A stretch of 35,301 bases of DNA, from positions 1 to 35,301 of the IMG/VR virus record IMGVR_UViG_3300015360_000112. One strand, given 5' to 3'. Each line of letters opens with the position of its first letter. The stretch's first letter is position 1. This DNA comes from a virus. A program made the position numbers and the translations under genes. The notes beneath the pieces were generated by a model that was not told where the DNA came from, searched no databases, and saw nothing but the letters and a program-made list of their open reading frames with translations. Shown piece by piece: positions 1 through 6,204 of the stretch.

Positions 1-127
1 CATCGTCTTGGAGCATTACTTCTACTTTTATACCCTCTTCCCACTTAACGTAAGCTCGTCCTCCGCCTTCTTCGTATGATTTAGTATGGTCAATAATCTC
101 TACCCTATTTACTTTTTCTGTGTTCAT
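1..127 (-). CDS. Hypothetical protein, 3' end beyond window
   Basis: The first 42 codons of an open frame start at an ATG at 127 (MNTEKVNRVE...) and run off the left edge without a stop. The start context is AACAAGTATG, the same AGTATG pattern used by many early genes here. It lies 5 nt after the upstream gene's stop, so it is the last visible member of the early operon. The visible part is hydrophilic, with a Gly-Gly-Gly turn and a WEEG segment. No family is recognised. It is too short for the usual ORF cut-off, so the call rests on start context and spacing. Confidence 0.6.
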   Translation of the reverse strand, partial: MNTEKVNRVEIIDHTKSYEEGGGRAYVKWEEGIKVEVMLQDD

Positions 128-132
128 ACTTG

Positions 133-447
133 TTATTTAGGGTTATCTTGGAGGGAGGAGATGTAATTTACTGCATCCTGTATCTGACTTTCTTGCCCTT
201 TGTATTCTTTTAATAGCCCTTCTTTTATCTCCCCCCTCACTCTCTCCCTTTCTTCTGTTCTGGCTTGGTTGATTGAGGCTTCTTTCTTTTTCAGGTAAGT
301 TTCTACTCTTATATTCTCTTCAATGACACTACCCTCTGGATTTCCTACGGTTTCAGCCCAGTCGAGGTATCCAAGGTACTCGCAAACTTCACACTCTGTA
401 CATTCGCCAAAACAATCAAACTCCTCTAGTATTTTTTCATTGGTCAT
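133..447 (-). CDS. Hypothetical protein, paralogue of the 34.7-35.0 kb gene
   Basis: About 104 residues starting MTNEKILEEFD. The frame also has an ATG two codons upstream (453), but the paralogue at 34739-34966 starts at the equivalent of 447 and the context GAGTATG matches other early genes. It shares the N-terminal MTNEKILEEFD and an internal QARTEER segment with that paralogue, nearly identical at DNA level over about 36 and 23 bases; the rest differs. A CTECEVC cluster near residues 16-22 could bind a metal. The C-terminal half is charged and probably helical. Function unknown. Confidence 0.7.
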   Translation of the reverse strand: MTNEKILEEFDCFGECTECEVCEYLGYLDWAETVGNPEGSVIEENIRVETYLKKKEASINQARTEERERVRGEIKEGLLKEYKGQESQIQDAVNYISSLQDNPK

Positions 448-449
448 AC

Positions 450-566
450 TCATTTCATTAAACTAATTAAAATCACACCTATCACTGTTGAAGCACCTAC
501 TAAGATTCCATTTCTAAAAGAGAGTTTCTTTGCTTTTATGAGAGCTGGGGTGAAGAGGTGGATCAT
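450..566 (-). CDS. Small membrane protein, 38 aa
   Basis: A short frame starting MIHLFTPALI with one hydrophobic segment (about residues 19-36, NGILVGASTVIGVILISL) and a basic KAKK stretch before it, suggesting an N-in, single-span membrane peptide. The ATG is 4 nt after the stop of the upstream gene and its TGA stop overlaps the next gene's start region. That tight packing is the main argument that it is translated. Function unknown; it is one of several tiny membrane proteins in this genome. Confidence 0.55.
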   Translation of the reverse strand: MIHLFTPALIKAKKLSFRNGILVGASTVIGVILISLMK

Positions 567-570
567 GGGT

Positions 571-756
571 TTATACTTCCTTTGGTATAAAATGCACTAC
601 CACGCCATTATTCCTGGCATACCAAAGCATATTTCTTAGATACAATGCTTCTGATTCCGTTTGATACCCTTCTACAGTCATAACAATAATTGCACCTTCT
701 TTTCTAGCTTCGTCTATAGCTTTTTCAGCGATTTTTTCTACATTAAGTTCGTTCAT
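571..756 (-). CDS. Hypothetical protein, 61 aa
   Basis: A small acidic protein starting MNELNVEKIA. The predicted pattern is helix (EKAIDEARKEG), strand (AIIVMTVEGY), helix (ALYLRNMLWYARNNG), strand (VVVHFIPKEV), a compact alpha/beta fold. The ATG has the GAGTATG context and sits behind an 18-bp A/T-rich sequence (761-778) that is repeated exactly before the start at 2594. It lies between the methyltransferase gene and the 38-residue membrane protein. No family recognised. Confidence 0.7.
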   Translation of the reverse strand: MNELNVEKIAEKAIDEARKEGAIIVMTVEGYQTESEALYLRNMLWYARNNGVVVHFIPKEV

Positions 757-760
757 ACTC

Positions 761-778
761 TTTTATTTAATTGGTTTA
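761..778. repeat. 18-bp repeat upstream of a start codon, copy 1
   Basis: An 18-bp A/T-rich sequence reading TAAACCAATTAAATAAAA on the minus strand. An identical copy is at 2597-2614, again just upstream of an ATG, and a partial match lies near 10086-10100. The position between one stop and the next start suggests a translation-initiation or leader sequence in a genome without Shine-Dalgarno sites. It could also be a trace of gene duplication. Confidence 0.5.
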
Positions 779-779
779 T

Positions 780-2114
780 TTACAATAATTTATTTTCGAC
801 CTTACAATGTTCAATTCTTGCTTCTGCTATCTTGCAATAATCTGGGTCTAGCTCTATTCCTATAAAATCAAAGCCTTCTAACTTACACGCCTTACCTGTC
901 GAGCCGCTTCCCATAAAAGGGTCGAGGCATGTCCCCCCTTTTGGTGTGACAAGTCTTACTAGATACTGCATGAGGGCGGTAGGTTTTACGGTCGGGTGAT
1001 TGTTTTTGTTTTTAGTTTGAACCTCTGTTCTATTCTCGCAAACACATTTTTCTGTTTGAGAAAGTCCAATTATAGGCTTATCACAGTTACCACATTTTCT
1101 AGTCGTGTTTCTGCCACAATCTTTCTCCTCAAACCCCTCCAGCCCCTCATTCCTATCTCGTTTTGAAGCCTTCGCACAGTAGAAGAAGCGTGAGGCAGAG
1201 CCACCGTTATCGTTATGCCCTCGTATTGTATCTGTACCGTCTTTTATGTTGCCACCTATATCCGCCAAACCGCCATGTCTACTGCTGTGCTGTAATCCCC
1301 TGCTAGTTGCTTTGCTCTTGCTAGTATCAGGAAACAACCCTATCACCTCATCACTTCCGTCGTGGATGAAGTTTGCTGGGAAGCGGCCACCTGTTGCCCT
1401 TTCTACTTTGTTTTCTAATTCTCCACCCACATAAGATGTTTTCATTCCACCTGTCCCACCCTGTGTCCTATCTTCTCCTGTCCCCACCCGACAACCATCT
1501 ATGTTTATCCCACCCGTTCCCCACTTCAATACATTCTCTGCGATAGTGCTTTCAGATAGTGGCTTGCGAGCTAGTGTCCAAATTTCCACCGCAGGTTTTA
1601 GAGCTGTACCCCAGCCTTCGTAGGGTGATGAGCCTTTGGTTTCGTTGTAGCTTTCATCACTTTTCCAGTCATCATCGTGCATAACACCTAATGAACTCAT
1701 TGGTTTTCCTTTTCCAGTTACCTCCCTCTCATTCCCATGCAACTTATCCACAGCCTTGCCGATGTTATGAGATTTTGGGAATCCTGAACCGAAGACATGG
1801 TACACACAATCACGAATTTCAAAACCAGCGTCTTCTATTGTAACCATTACTCTGTGATGTGTTCTGCCAATCCCAGCAGCTAATAAATGTGCACCAGGCT
1901 TCATTGTTTTCAATACAAGTTTCCAAAATTCTATATCATCAGCAGGGTTGCCCTTTTCCCTATCAAAATCTTTGCCCATAAAATTCAAGAGGTACGGAGG
2001 GTCGCAGACCACTGAATCCATTGAGTTCTCAGGTATTTTTTTTAACCAGTCATAGCTATCCCCTTGTAGCAAGTAGCTTTGCCCTTTTTCTGCGTTGATA
2101 TTCCCTTGAGGCAT
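780..2114 (-). CDS. DNA methyltransferase (N4/N6 type, beta class)
   Basis: Predicted S-adenosylmethionine-dependent DNA base methyltransferase, probably modifying phage DNA against host restriction. The catalytic motif DPPY comes first (about residues 38-41 from this start) and the SAM-binding DPFMGSG comes near the C-terminus (about 398), the beta-class order seen in N4-cytosine/N6-adenine enzymes; HPTVKP precedes motif I as usual. A central insertion carries a Cys cluster (RKCGNCDKP, then EKCVCE), probably a zinc finger. The frame is open to 2189, but those starts overlap the HNH gene by more than 90 nt. The ATG at 2114 overlaps it by 59 nt and still precedes the YLLQGD strand. No partner restriction gene is visible, so it is probably an orphan enzyme. 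Confidence 0.88.
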   Translation of the reverse strand: MPQGNINAEKGQSYLLQGDSYDWLKKIPENSMDSVVCDPPYLLNFMGKDFDREKGNPADDIEFWKLVLKTMKPGAHLLAAGIGRTHHRVMVTIEDAGFEIRDCVYHVFGSGFPKSHNIGKAVDKLHGNEREVTGKGKPMSSLGVMHDDDWKSDESYNETKGSSPYEGWGTALKPAVEIWTLARKPLSESTIAENVLKWGTGGINIDGCRVGTGEDRTQGGTGGMKTSYVGGELENKVERATGGRFPANFIHDGSDEVIGLFPDTSKSKATSRGLQHSSRHGGLADIGGNIKDGTDTIRGHNDNGGSASRFFYCAKASKRDRNEGLEGFEEKDCGRNTTRKCGNCDKPIIGLSQTEKCVCENRTEVQTKNKNNHPTVKPTALMQYLVRLVTPKGGTCLDPFMGSGSTGKACKLEGFDFIGIELDPDYCKIAEARIEHCKVENKLL

Positions 2115-2478
2115 TTCGGACACACTCAGAACAGTTACGCCCTTTACCATCGTTTCTTTTATATTCAAATTTTGAGTAGTCATGTCCATTTATACATTTA
2201 GTTTTAATAAAATGTGGCTTTGCTGTGATGCCACGATTGATATTAACTTTCGGTGTAACAGCTTCCAAGTGGTCTGGGTTGCAACACGCTGGAACTCTGC
2301 ACAAGTGGTCAATATGATACCCTTTAGGAATTTCACCTTTTGCCCACTCGTAAGAAAGACGATGAGTATAATACTTTTTGTTCTTAATGCGTATCTCACC
2401 ATAACCAGACCCATTGTTTGAGCCAGTCCATAACCAGCAAGTTTTAGTTTTTTTAACCTTATTCCAGAATGTTTCCAT
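2056..2478 (-). CDS. HNH endonuclease, probably homing type
   Basis: A 140-residue HNH nuclease of the HNH_3 type. The fold signature is CWLWTG near residue 14, an HRLSYE strand, then DHLCRVPACCNPDHLE with the catalytic His and metal-binding residues, followed by N...RG. A second Cys/His set (KCINGHDYS, CSECV) lies in the C-terminal part. The gene sits exactly where another methyltransferase start has been cut off (see 2523-2594), and its 3' end overlaps the intact methyltransferase start. It has its own consensus promoter (2485-2514) placed so that transcription would begin at the ATG. Insertion into a conserved gene plus a private promoter is typical of free-standing homing endonucleases. 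Confidence 0.9.
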   Translation of the reverse strand: METFWNKVKKTKTCWLWTGSNNGSGYGEIRIKNKKYYTHRLSYEWAKGEIPKGYHIDHLCRVPACCNPDHLEAVTPKVNINRGITAKPHFIKTKCINGHDYSKFEYKRNDGKGRNCSECVRNASREYQRRKRAKLLATRG

Positions 2479-2484
2479 AATCCC

Positions 2485-2514
2485 ATTATATCATATATCC
2501 CATAAAGTATGCAA
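2485..2514 (-). promoter_or_regulatory. Sigma70-like promoter of HNH gene, leaderless
   Basis: On the minus strand, -35 TTGCAT (2509-2514), 18-nt spacer, perfect -10 TATAAT (2485-2490). The HNH ATG is at 2478, six bases after the -10, so the expected transcription start falls on or next to the A of the ATG. This predicts a leaderless mRNA, which agrees with the absence of a Shine-Dalgarno sequence. Confidence 0.7.
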
Positions 2515-2522
2515 GTGTTCTC

Positions 2523-2594
2523 AGTCACGAGTGCATCTACCGAGTTATCGGGTAGTGTTTTCATTACTTCTAAACAGTCTCCTTGGTAAATCAT
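2523..2594 (-). pseudogene. N-terminal remnant of a second DNA methyltransferase
   Basis: From the ATG at 2594 the frame reads MIYQGDCLEVMKTLPDNSVD and then ALVT, the classic N-terminus of a beta-class DNA methyltransferase, which should continue with DPPY. Instead the reading turns into the HNH gene's promoter and its out-of-frame coding sequence. The remnant aligns with the start of the intact downstream enzyme (YLLQGDSYDWLKKIPENSMD) but is clearly diverged, so it is not a recent copy. Its start context is the 18-bp repeat used by the gene at 756, which suggests it was once the normal start here. Confidence 0.6.
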
Positions 2595-2596
2595 CT

Positions 2597-2614
2597 TTTT
2601 ATTTAATTGGTTTA
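2597..2614. repeat. 18-bp repeat upstream of a start codon, copy 2
   Basis: Exact second copy of the A/T-rich 18-mer at 761-778, ending two bases before the ATG at 2594. It lies between the stop of the 116-residue gene and the methyltransferase remnant. Confidence 0.5.
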
Positions 2615-2615
2615 G

Positions 2616-2966
2616 CTATTCCAAAAGTCCTTTAATATCTTCTATCCACTTATCCATTTTTGAATTGTAGAAAGCATCAAAGTCTGGGTAGCTATCTTTG
2701 TATTTCTTTTCCCATAGGAAAAATAGGACTCCCCGTAACCTCTGACTTCTAGGCTTTTGACCTACTTCTGCTTGGTCTTTCGGTATCTCTACTTCTTTTG
2801 CATCATTAGGAGCGAAAATTAACCACCCCTCGGTCTGGAACATAGCGTCAATCATGTCTCGGTCTTCTTTCCCCACCTCTAAAGAAGTAGTGAACCTAAT
2901 AGAATAAGAGCGATCTTTCTTTCTTAATGACCCGTCTAGTATGGCTGGTATTTTAATTGGATTCAT
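2616..2966 (-). CDS. Hypothetical phage protein, 116 aa
   Basis: Starts MNPIKIPAILDGSLRKKDRS and looks like a soluble protein with an N-terminal beta-rich part and a C-terminal helical part (RGVLFFLWEKKYKD...). It overlaps the end of the NinG-like gene by 14 nt, an overlap length seen several times here. It lies in the recombination block between NinG and the methyltransferase, so a link to DNA recombination is possible. No domain recognised. Confidence 0.75.
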   Translation of the reverse strand: MNPIKIPAILDGSLRKKDRSYSIRFTTSLEVGKEDRDMIDAMFQTEGWLIFAPNDAKEVEIPKDQAEVGQKPRSQRLRGVLFFLWEKKYKDSYPDFDAFYNSKMDKWIEDIKGLLE

Positions 2967-3342
2967 ACTTTTTTATTAGTTCTTTTAATTCCGCTATACT
3001 CCACTGTTTTATTTGCTTCTTCTTCGCCATTAGCTCGTCCATTCCCTTCTCTCCGATTTCTTTTAAAAGCCTATAGCTGTATTCTGTGTAGTTTCCGTTT
3101 TTGAAAATGTTACAACCAGAGCATTGAATTTTGCAATTGGATTCGTCCCATCTTGTTGCCATATGTCCTCTTGATATAAAATGACCGTTTTGTAAATCTT
3201 TCCAGTGTGCGAACTTCCCACAGGTGTAGCAAGTAGCCATTCCGAAGTCATTTGCATAACTTTTTCTAATATAGATACTGAATACTTTGTCTAGTTTTTT
3301 TACATACCAACCTTTTAACTTTGCTTTTGGTTTCTTCTTCAT
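2953..3342 (-). CDS. ninG: NinG/Rap-like recombination nuclease
   Basis: A 129-residue protein resembling the lambda NinG (Rap) family, which processes branched recombination intermediates. The zinc and HNH-like residues are present: CYTC at 38-41, NGHFISRGH at 52-60, CSGC at 74-77, then GN..EY and a long C-terminal helix. The N-terminus is short and basic (MKKKPKAKLK) compared with lambda NinG. An ERF-type annealing protein is encoded about 0.6 kb upstream in the same operon, so the two probably work together in phage recombination. Confidence 0.82.
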   Translation of the reverse strand: MKKKPKAKLKGWYVKKLDKVFSIYIRKSYANDFGMATCYTCGKFAHWKDLQNGHFISRGHMATRWDESNCKIQCSGCNIFKNGNYTEYSYRLLKEIGEKGMDELMAKKKQIKQWSIAELKELIKKYESN

Positions 3343-3418
3343 GTTTATTTTCTAAAATGAAGAAATATCACACCGCCTAATCAAAATCTCCTCTTTGTGG
3401 GAAAAGACGCAGCTTGAT

Positions 3419-3631
3419 TTAGCCAACAGCACGATACTTCTTCTTTTTAAGTAACAATGTTATATCGCAGGGGGAGGTTGAGCTACCAACCTTTATTCCC
3501 CCTGGCCTACGCGTTGCTGATTTACGGACGCAACCACCGACAGACCACTCGTTAGCTAACTTGGGTCTGTGGCCAGAACGTAGTTTCTCATTTTGATTGT
3601 AGGAATCTCTATGAGATAAGCGTCTGACCAA
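3419..3631 (-). CDS. Possible 70-aa basic protein over a structured region
   Basis: An open frame starting with TTG (no ATG) reading LVRRLSHRDSYNQNEK... and ending KKKKYRAVG. It is Arg/Lys-rich and matches no family I know. It lies 5 nt after the upstream stop, which favours a gene. However, the same DNA holds several long perfect helices (see the ncRNA entry) that would be surprising inside an ordinary coding sequence. I give it low confidence; the RNA reading is at least as likely. Confidence 0.3.
   Translation of the reverse strand: MVRRLSHRDSYNQNEKLRSGHRPKLANEWSVGGCVRKSATRRPGGIKVGSSTSPCDITLLLKKKKYRAVG
3468..3630 (-). ncRNA. Candidate structured RNA with four perfect helices
   Basis: Within 163 bases there are: an 8-bp helix 3468-3475/3497-3504 enclosing a 5-bp hairpin 3476-3480/3487-3491; a 7-bp helix 3540-3546/3564-3570 with the palindrome GTTAGCTAAC (3551-3560) inside; an 8-bp helix with one G-U 3570-3577/3623-3630; and a 5-bp hairpin 3605-3609/3613-3617. 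Together these describe an ordered multi-branched fold. It does not fit a tRNA (no T-arm or acceptor stem). The strand is taken from the surrounding operon. Its role is unknown: a phage small RNA or an operon-internal regulatory RNA are options. Confidence 0.45.
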
Positions 3632-3636
3632 TTTGT

Positions 3637-3903
3637 TTAATTACTTAATGGTGTTGATCCTGGGAATGCTTCTTGAAAATCTTTTGATGTCGCTCCTGAC
3701 TTCCAAGTGTTTACTTCTGTGTAAATCTTTCCTTCTCTGCTTTTCTTAATGTCTAATTTGATATAGCCTTTTTCATCTACTGTTTGTTCTTTGAGCCATT
3801 CAGTTAAAAGGTTTTTGTGAATAGTGATACTCCCCAGCACGAACTCTGGAGAGTTTTGGTGCTTCTCGTTGAAGTAGATACCCCTTGCAAATACTTTATC
3901 CAT
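3637..3903 (-). CDS. Hypothetical protein next to ERF recombinase
   Basis: An 88-residue protein starting MDKVFARGIYFNEKHQNSPE with mostly beta-strand character (FVLGSITIHKNLL, GYIKLDIKKSREGKIYTEV). It lies 1 nt after the ERF gene stop. AAGAGG in the ERF 3' end is one of the few plausible Shine-Dalgarno-like sequences. Such proteins beside single-strand annealing genes are often single-strand DNA-binding, and the small beta-rich shape would allow that here, but no diagnostic motif is visible. Confidence 0.75.
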   Translation of the reverse strand: MDKVFARGIYFNEKHQNSPEFVLGSITIHKNLLTEWLKEQTVDEKGYIKLDIKKSREGKIYTEVNTWKSGATSKDFQEAFPGSTPLSN

Positions 3904-3904
3904 A

Positions 3905-4486
3905 TTAGTCCTCTTGTTGTATCACGGGAATCGAGCTATCAAGCTCATCCATTATTCTTTTGTCTGTTGTGTTTAATTCTTGTGGCTCTCCCTTTGGACA
4001 AGTACCTTTATACTTCCCATTACAGTAAGGATTCCCTGCTTTGCTTATAACCATTGGCTTGTCGCATAAAGGGCATAGTGGGGCTTCGGTATCACTTTGT
4101 GGTGAAAACGTCTTAGAAGTGCCTTTTTTTGCGTCTTGAGCTGTTTTACCGTCATCATCTTCGTTCTCTAATTGGATATTGAAGAGAGCTACTAGGTTAT
4201 ATCTTTTCCCGTAGGTAATAGCACTCCCCTGATCTTGAGGTTTGAGGTCTGTTGAAAACTCAAAGAAAGATGATTTTTCTCCGTGTTCGTGTGAAGCAAT
4301 AGTCTTCACTCCTCCGATACCTACTTCATGAGTAACTACAAATCCATTCTTTGAAAGAATTGGTTGTACTTTCTCCCAGATTACTTCTAGCGGTGCGTAT
4401 TTGTAGTTATACGCCTTTGTGTCTTTGCTGATTACTGGCAGTTCTTGTTGAACTTTCAGTAAGGCTTTTATGAGTTCTTTTTCCAT
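3905..4486 (-). CDS. erf: ERF-family single-strand annealing protein
   Basis: A 193-residue protein of the ERF superfamily (P22 Erf-like), which anneals homologous single strands for phage recombination and end joining. The N-terminal 110 residues carry family features: KAYNYKYAPLEVIWEKVQP, an FSTDLKP strand, and QGSAITYGKRYNLVALFNI. After a linker the C-terminus has a zinc ribbon (Cys 138, 141, 155, 163: CPLCDKP...YCNG...TCP), an addition seen in some phage members. NinG, a nuclease and small unknown genes follow in the same operon. Confidence 0.92.
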   Translation of the reverse strand: MEKELIKALLKVQQELPVISKDTKAYNYKYAPLEVIWEKVQPILSKNGFVVTHEVGIGGVKTIASHEHGEKSSFFEFSTDLKPQDQGSAITYGKRYNLVALFNIQLENEDDDGKTAQDAKKGTSKTFSPQSDTEAPLCPLCDKPMVISKAGNPYCNGKYKGTCPKGEPQELNTTDKRIMDELDSSIPVIQQED

Positions 4487-4491
4487 ACTCT

Positions 4492-4653
4492 TTAAATTAA
4501 AAATGAAATTATTATCCCTCCTACTGCTAAACCTAAACCTACATACACGAGTGGGTTAGTTTCTCTTTCCTCGTAGTCCTCCCAGATTGTAAGGTTCTCA
4601 GCTACCTTAGCTTGGTGCTTTCTTAGTAGGTTGTTTTTTCTTTGTTGGGTCAT
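4492..4653 (-). CDS. Small tail-anchored membrane protein, 53 aa
   Basis: Starts MTQQRKNNLLRKHQ; the first 34 residues are charged and helical, and residues 35-53 (PLVYVGLGLAVGGIIISFLI) form a C-terminal membrane span. The ATG (context TTAGTATG) is 1 nt beyond the lytic transglycosylase stop. Its stop lies just before the ERF gene start. Position next to a lysis enzyme hints at an accessory lysis or membrane role, unproven. Confidence 0.65.
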   Translation of the reverse strand: MTQQRKNNLLRKHQAKVAENLTIWEDYEERETNPLVYVGLGLAVGGIIISFLI

Positions 4654-4654
4654 A

Positions 4655-5227
4655 CTAATAAGAGTTGTATTGGTTATGGTAGGCGATAGCCTTTGATGGA
4701 GTCCCGTATCTTTTTTGAATATACTTGATTCCGAGTTCTATCTGCTTTTCAGGGTCAGTAGTTTTGACTGCACCGAGTCCTTTCCAGGTACTGTCTAAAA
4801 ACTGGAATAGCCCGTAGGCGGTACTAGTAGGGTTTTGAGCTGTGTGTCTAAAGTTTGACTCTCTCTGGACTAGAGCCAGTAAGGGTTCTACTTCGCTCTC
4901 TCCGAATACTTCCTTGCCTTTCTGAGCCAACAGTTCTTTGTTAGAAGTAGGAGAGGGAGCTTTCGCCACTCCCTCCGGAGCCACTCTCGACGCTTCTATC
5001 GTGGTTGGTAGTGCCTTCTGTTCCTCAATTGGAACCAACAATACCTTTTGCTCGCGTATAGCCTCGTCTTTAAAATAATTATCAACTTCTACGTTGATCT
5101 CGGTTACTTCCTTATACATTTTCTTACCCTCTACAGTTATAAACATTCCTATTGCTCCTATAAAAACTGATAAGAGGATTATAGCTGTAAGTTTTAACTG
5201 ACTTTTAACTTGTTTTTTTGTTTTCAT
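4655..5227 (-). CDS. Membrane-anchored lytic transglycosylase (SLT domain)
   Basis: A 190-residue protein with a basic N-terminus and one membrane span (about residues 11-32), a flexible linker, and a C-terminal SLT domain from about 100. The catalytic glutamate is E123 in LVQRESNF, followed by AYGLFQFLDSTW (137-148) and AYHNQY near the end, the usual goose-type lysozyme/SLT pattern. It cleaves peptidoglycan glycan strands and would act outside the cytoplasmic membrane, either in lysis or local wall opening. It sits in the early operon, away from the amidase at 8 kb. Confidence 0.88.
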   Translation of the reverse strand: MKTKKQVKSQLKLTAIILLSVFIGAIGMFITVEGKKMYKEVTEINVEVDNYFKDEAIREQKVLLVPIEEQKALPTTIEASRVAPEGVAKAPSPTSNKELLAQKGKEVFGESEVEPLLALVQRESNFRHTAQNPTSTAYGLFQFLDSTWKGLGAVKTTDPEKQIELGIKYIQKRYGTPSKAIAYHNQYNSY

Positions 5228-5235
5228 AAATTGAG

Positions 5236-5502
5236 TTACTGATTAGATACTCGGTAGAGTACGCCATCTCTCACAAACTCACCCTGACTCTTCATACCTC
5301 TTTCGTCTAGCCACTCGTTCTCTTTCTTGCGTCCAAAGCTGTCGTTAGGAATCTGCTCCTGCAATCTCCTGATTGCTACCTTAACCGCTATCTGGGCTGC
5401 TGGGGTTACCCCTGTAAGCTCTTGAACAATCTCTGGGATAAAGCGTCTATGCTTTTTTTCAGGATGTTCTTTGAGGTACTTGATGATTTGGTCTTTACTC
5501 AT
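5236..5502 (-). CDS. Hypothetical protein, 88 aa, possibly DNA-binding
   Basis: Starts MSKDQIIKYLKEHPEKKHRR. The first 55 residues are helical with a pattern that could be a winged-helix (EIVQELTG...AAQIAVKVAIRRLQEQIP), and the C-terminus ends in a hairpin (FVRDGVLYRVSNQ). It overlaps the upstream gene's end by 8 nt. A regulatory role is possible from shape alone; no family recognised. Confidence 0.7.
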   Translation of the reverse strand: MSKDQIIKYLKEHPEKKHRRFIPEIVQELTGVTPAAQIAVKVAIRRLQEQIPNDSFGRKKENEWLDERGMKSQGEFVRDGVLYRVSNQ

Positions 5503-5818
5503 AAGGTTGTCTATCAGGTTCGCTCTCTGGTGTCTCTTCCCAAATGTTCCACATATTCTCTAGCTTGTGTTTACTAATCTCTAAGTCTACAGCCCAGTCG
5601 AACATTTCTTTCTTGGTCCAGAACTCTCCGGCGTACAGTTTAGCTTCTAGCTTCTCTGTGTCTTGGTTCTGTTCACTTTGTTGAAAGTCTATGGCATCTT
5701 GCACTGTGGTGCGTCCTGCCATCAGATTCCAAGATCCCACTACTCGTAACGAGTTCTCCCTTGCATTTGCTGTGAAGCAAATCTGGAAGTCATCATACGT
5801 TTTTGCTGTTAGTTCCAT
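5495..5818 (-). CDS. Hypothetical protein, 107 aa, first gene of early operon
   Basis: Starts MELTAKTYDDFQICFTANAR. The frame is open back to a GTG at 5842, but the ATG at 5818 has the genome's AAAAAGTATG context and lies just after a strong hairpin. The protein is acidic with helices (AIDFQQSEQNQDTEKL..., WTKKEMFDWAVDLEISKHKL). It is the first gene after the promoter at 5946-5974, with a leader of about 120 nt. No family recognised. Confidence 0.72.
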   Translation of the reverse strand: MELTAKTYDDFQICFTANARENSLRVVGSWNLMAGRTTVQDAIDFQQSEQNQDTEKLEAKLYAGEFWTKKEMFDWAVDLEISKHKLENMWNIWEETPESEPDRQPYE

Positions 5819-5828
5819 ACTTTTTTTG

Positions 5829-5869
5829 CAGTCCCCCCTCACACATATCTGATGAGAGAGGAAGGACTG
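5829..5869 (-). promoter_or_regulatory. Long hairpin in early-operon leader
   Basis: On the minus strand a 12-bp stem (CAGTCCTTCCTC with GAGGGGGGACTG, two G-U pairs) closes a 17-nt loop and ends 10 nt before the ATG at 5818. It is followed by an A-run, not a T-run, so it is not a terminator. It may control translation or stabilise the transcript. It lies in the 120-nt leader made from the promoter at 5946-5974. Confidence 0.5.
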
Positions 5870-5945
5870 GATACGTTGATTATGTAGACTTGTTAGGAGG
5901 CAATCCGGTTGTACCGCGACTGTCGCTCTTCACTTATCTTATAGC

Positions 5946-5974
5946 AGTATACAGGATATATTAAACCTTGTCAA
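5946..5974 (-). promoter_or_regulatory. Strong sigma70-like promoter of the early operon
   Basis: On the minus strand, -35 TTGACA (5969-5974), 17-nt spacer, -10 TATACT (5946-5951). It overlaps the 3' end of the 52-residue gene. Predicted start near 5939, giving a leader of about 120 nt before the ATG at 5818. This is the best-matching promoter in the left part and probably drives all genes down to position 1. Confidence 0.75.
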
Positions 5975-6119
5975 GCGTTTGTTCTTTTTGGCTTTCTTTA
6001 GCCACAAAACGAGCCTTTGAAACTTCCTTCATTCTCTCTGAAATTTGTTTTTTAGTCATTCCTTTAAATCGAGACTGTGCTGATTTTCTTCCTAACTCTT
6101 GTGCTGCTGTATTTTTCAT
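5961..6119 (-). CDS. Small basic protein, 52 aa
   Basis: Starts MKNTAAQELGRKSAQSRFKG, is rich in Lys/Arg/Gln and predicted mostly helical (TKKQISERMKEVSKARFVAKES). Small basic phage proteins of this kind often bind nucleic acids, but no specific motif is present. It has its own near-consensus -10 (TATAAT at 6131-6136) only 11 nt before the ATG, implying a nearly leaderless message. Its 3' end contains the early-operon promoter. The position between two transcription units would suit a regulator. Confidence 0.65.
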   Translation of the reverse strand: MKNTAAQELGRKSAQSRFKGMTKKQISERMKEVSKARFVAKESQKEQTLDKV

Positions 6120-6130
6120 AGTGTATTTTA

Positions 6131-6136
6131 ATTATA
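6131..6136 (-). promoter_or_regulatory. -10 box (TATAAT) before the 52-aa gene
   Basis: Perfect TATAAT on the minus strand, 11 nt upstream of the ATG at 6119. No good -35 is seen 16-18 nt upstream, so it may need an activator or be a weak promoter. The predicted message would have only a few leader bases. Confidence 0.4.
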
Positions 6137-6204
6137 CCTTATCTTAACAGCAAACGGTTGATAAAGCAAGTGATCTATATTATTTATTCTTAGCTTGTTT
6201 ATAA

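Noticed and set aside
2190-2594. 134-codon frame as a complete gene
   Set aside because: Only the first 24 codons are methyltransferase-like; the remainder is the HNH gene read in another frame.
3468-3504. Possible tRNA (GGTAGCTCAAC looks like a D-arm on the minus strand)
   Set aside because: No T-arm GGTTCGA-type sequence, no anticodon arm of the right spacing and no acceptor stem; the helices are too long.
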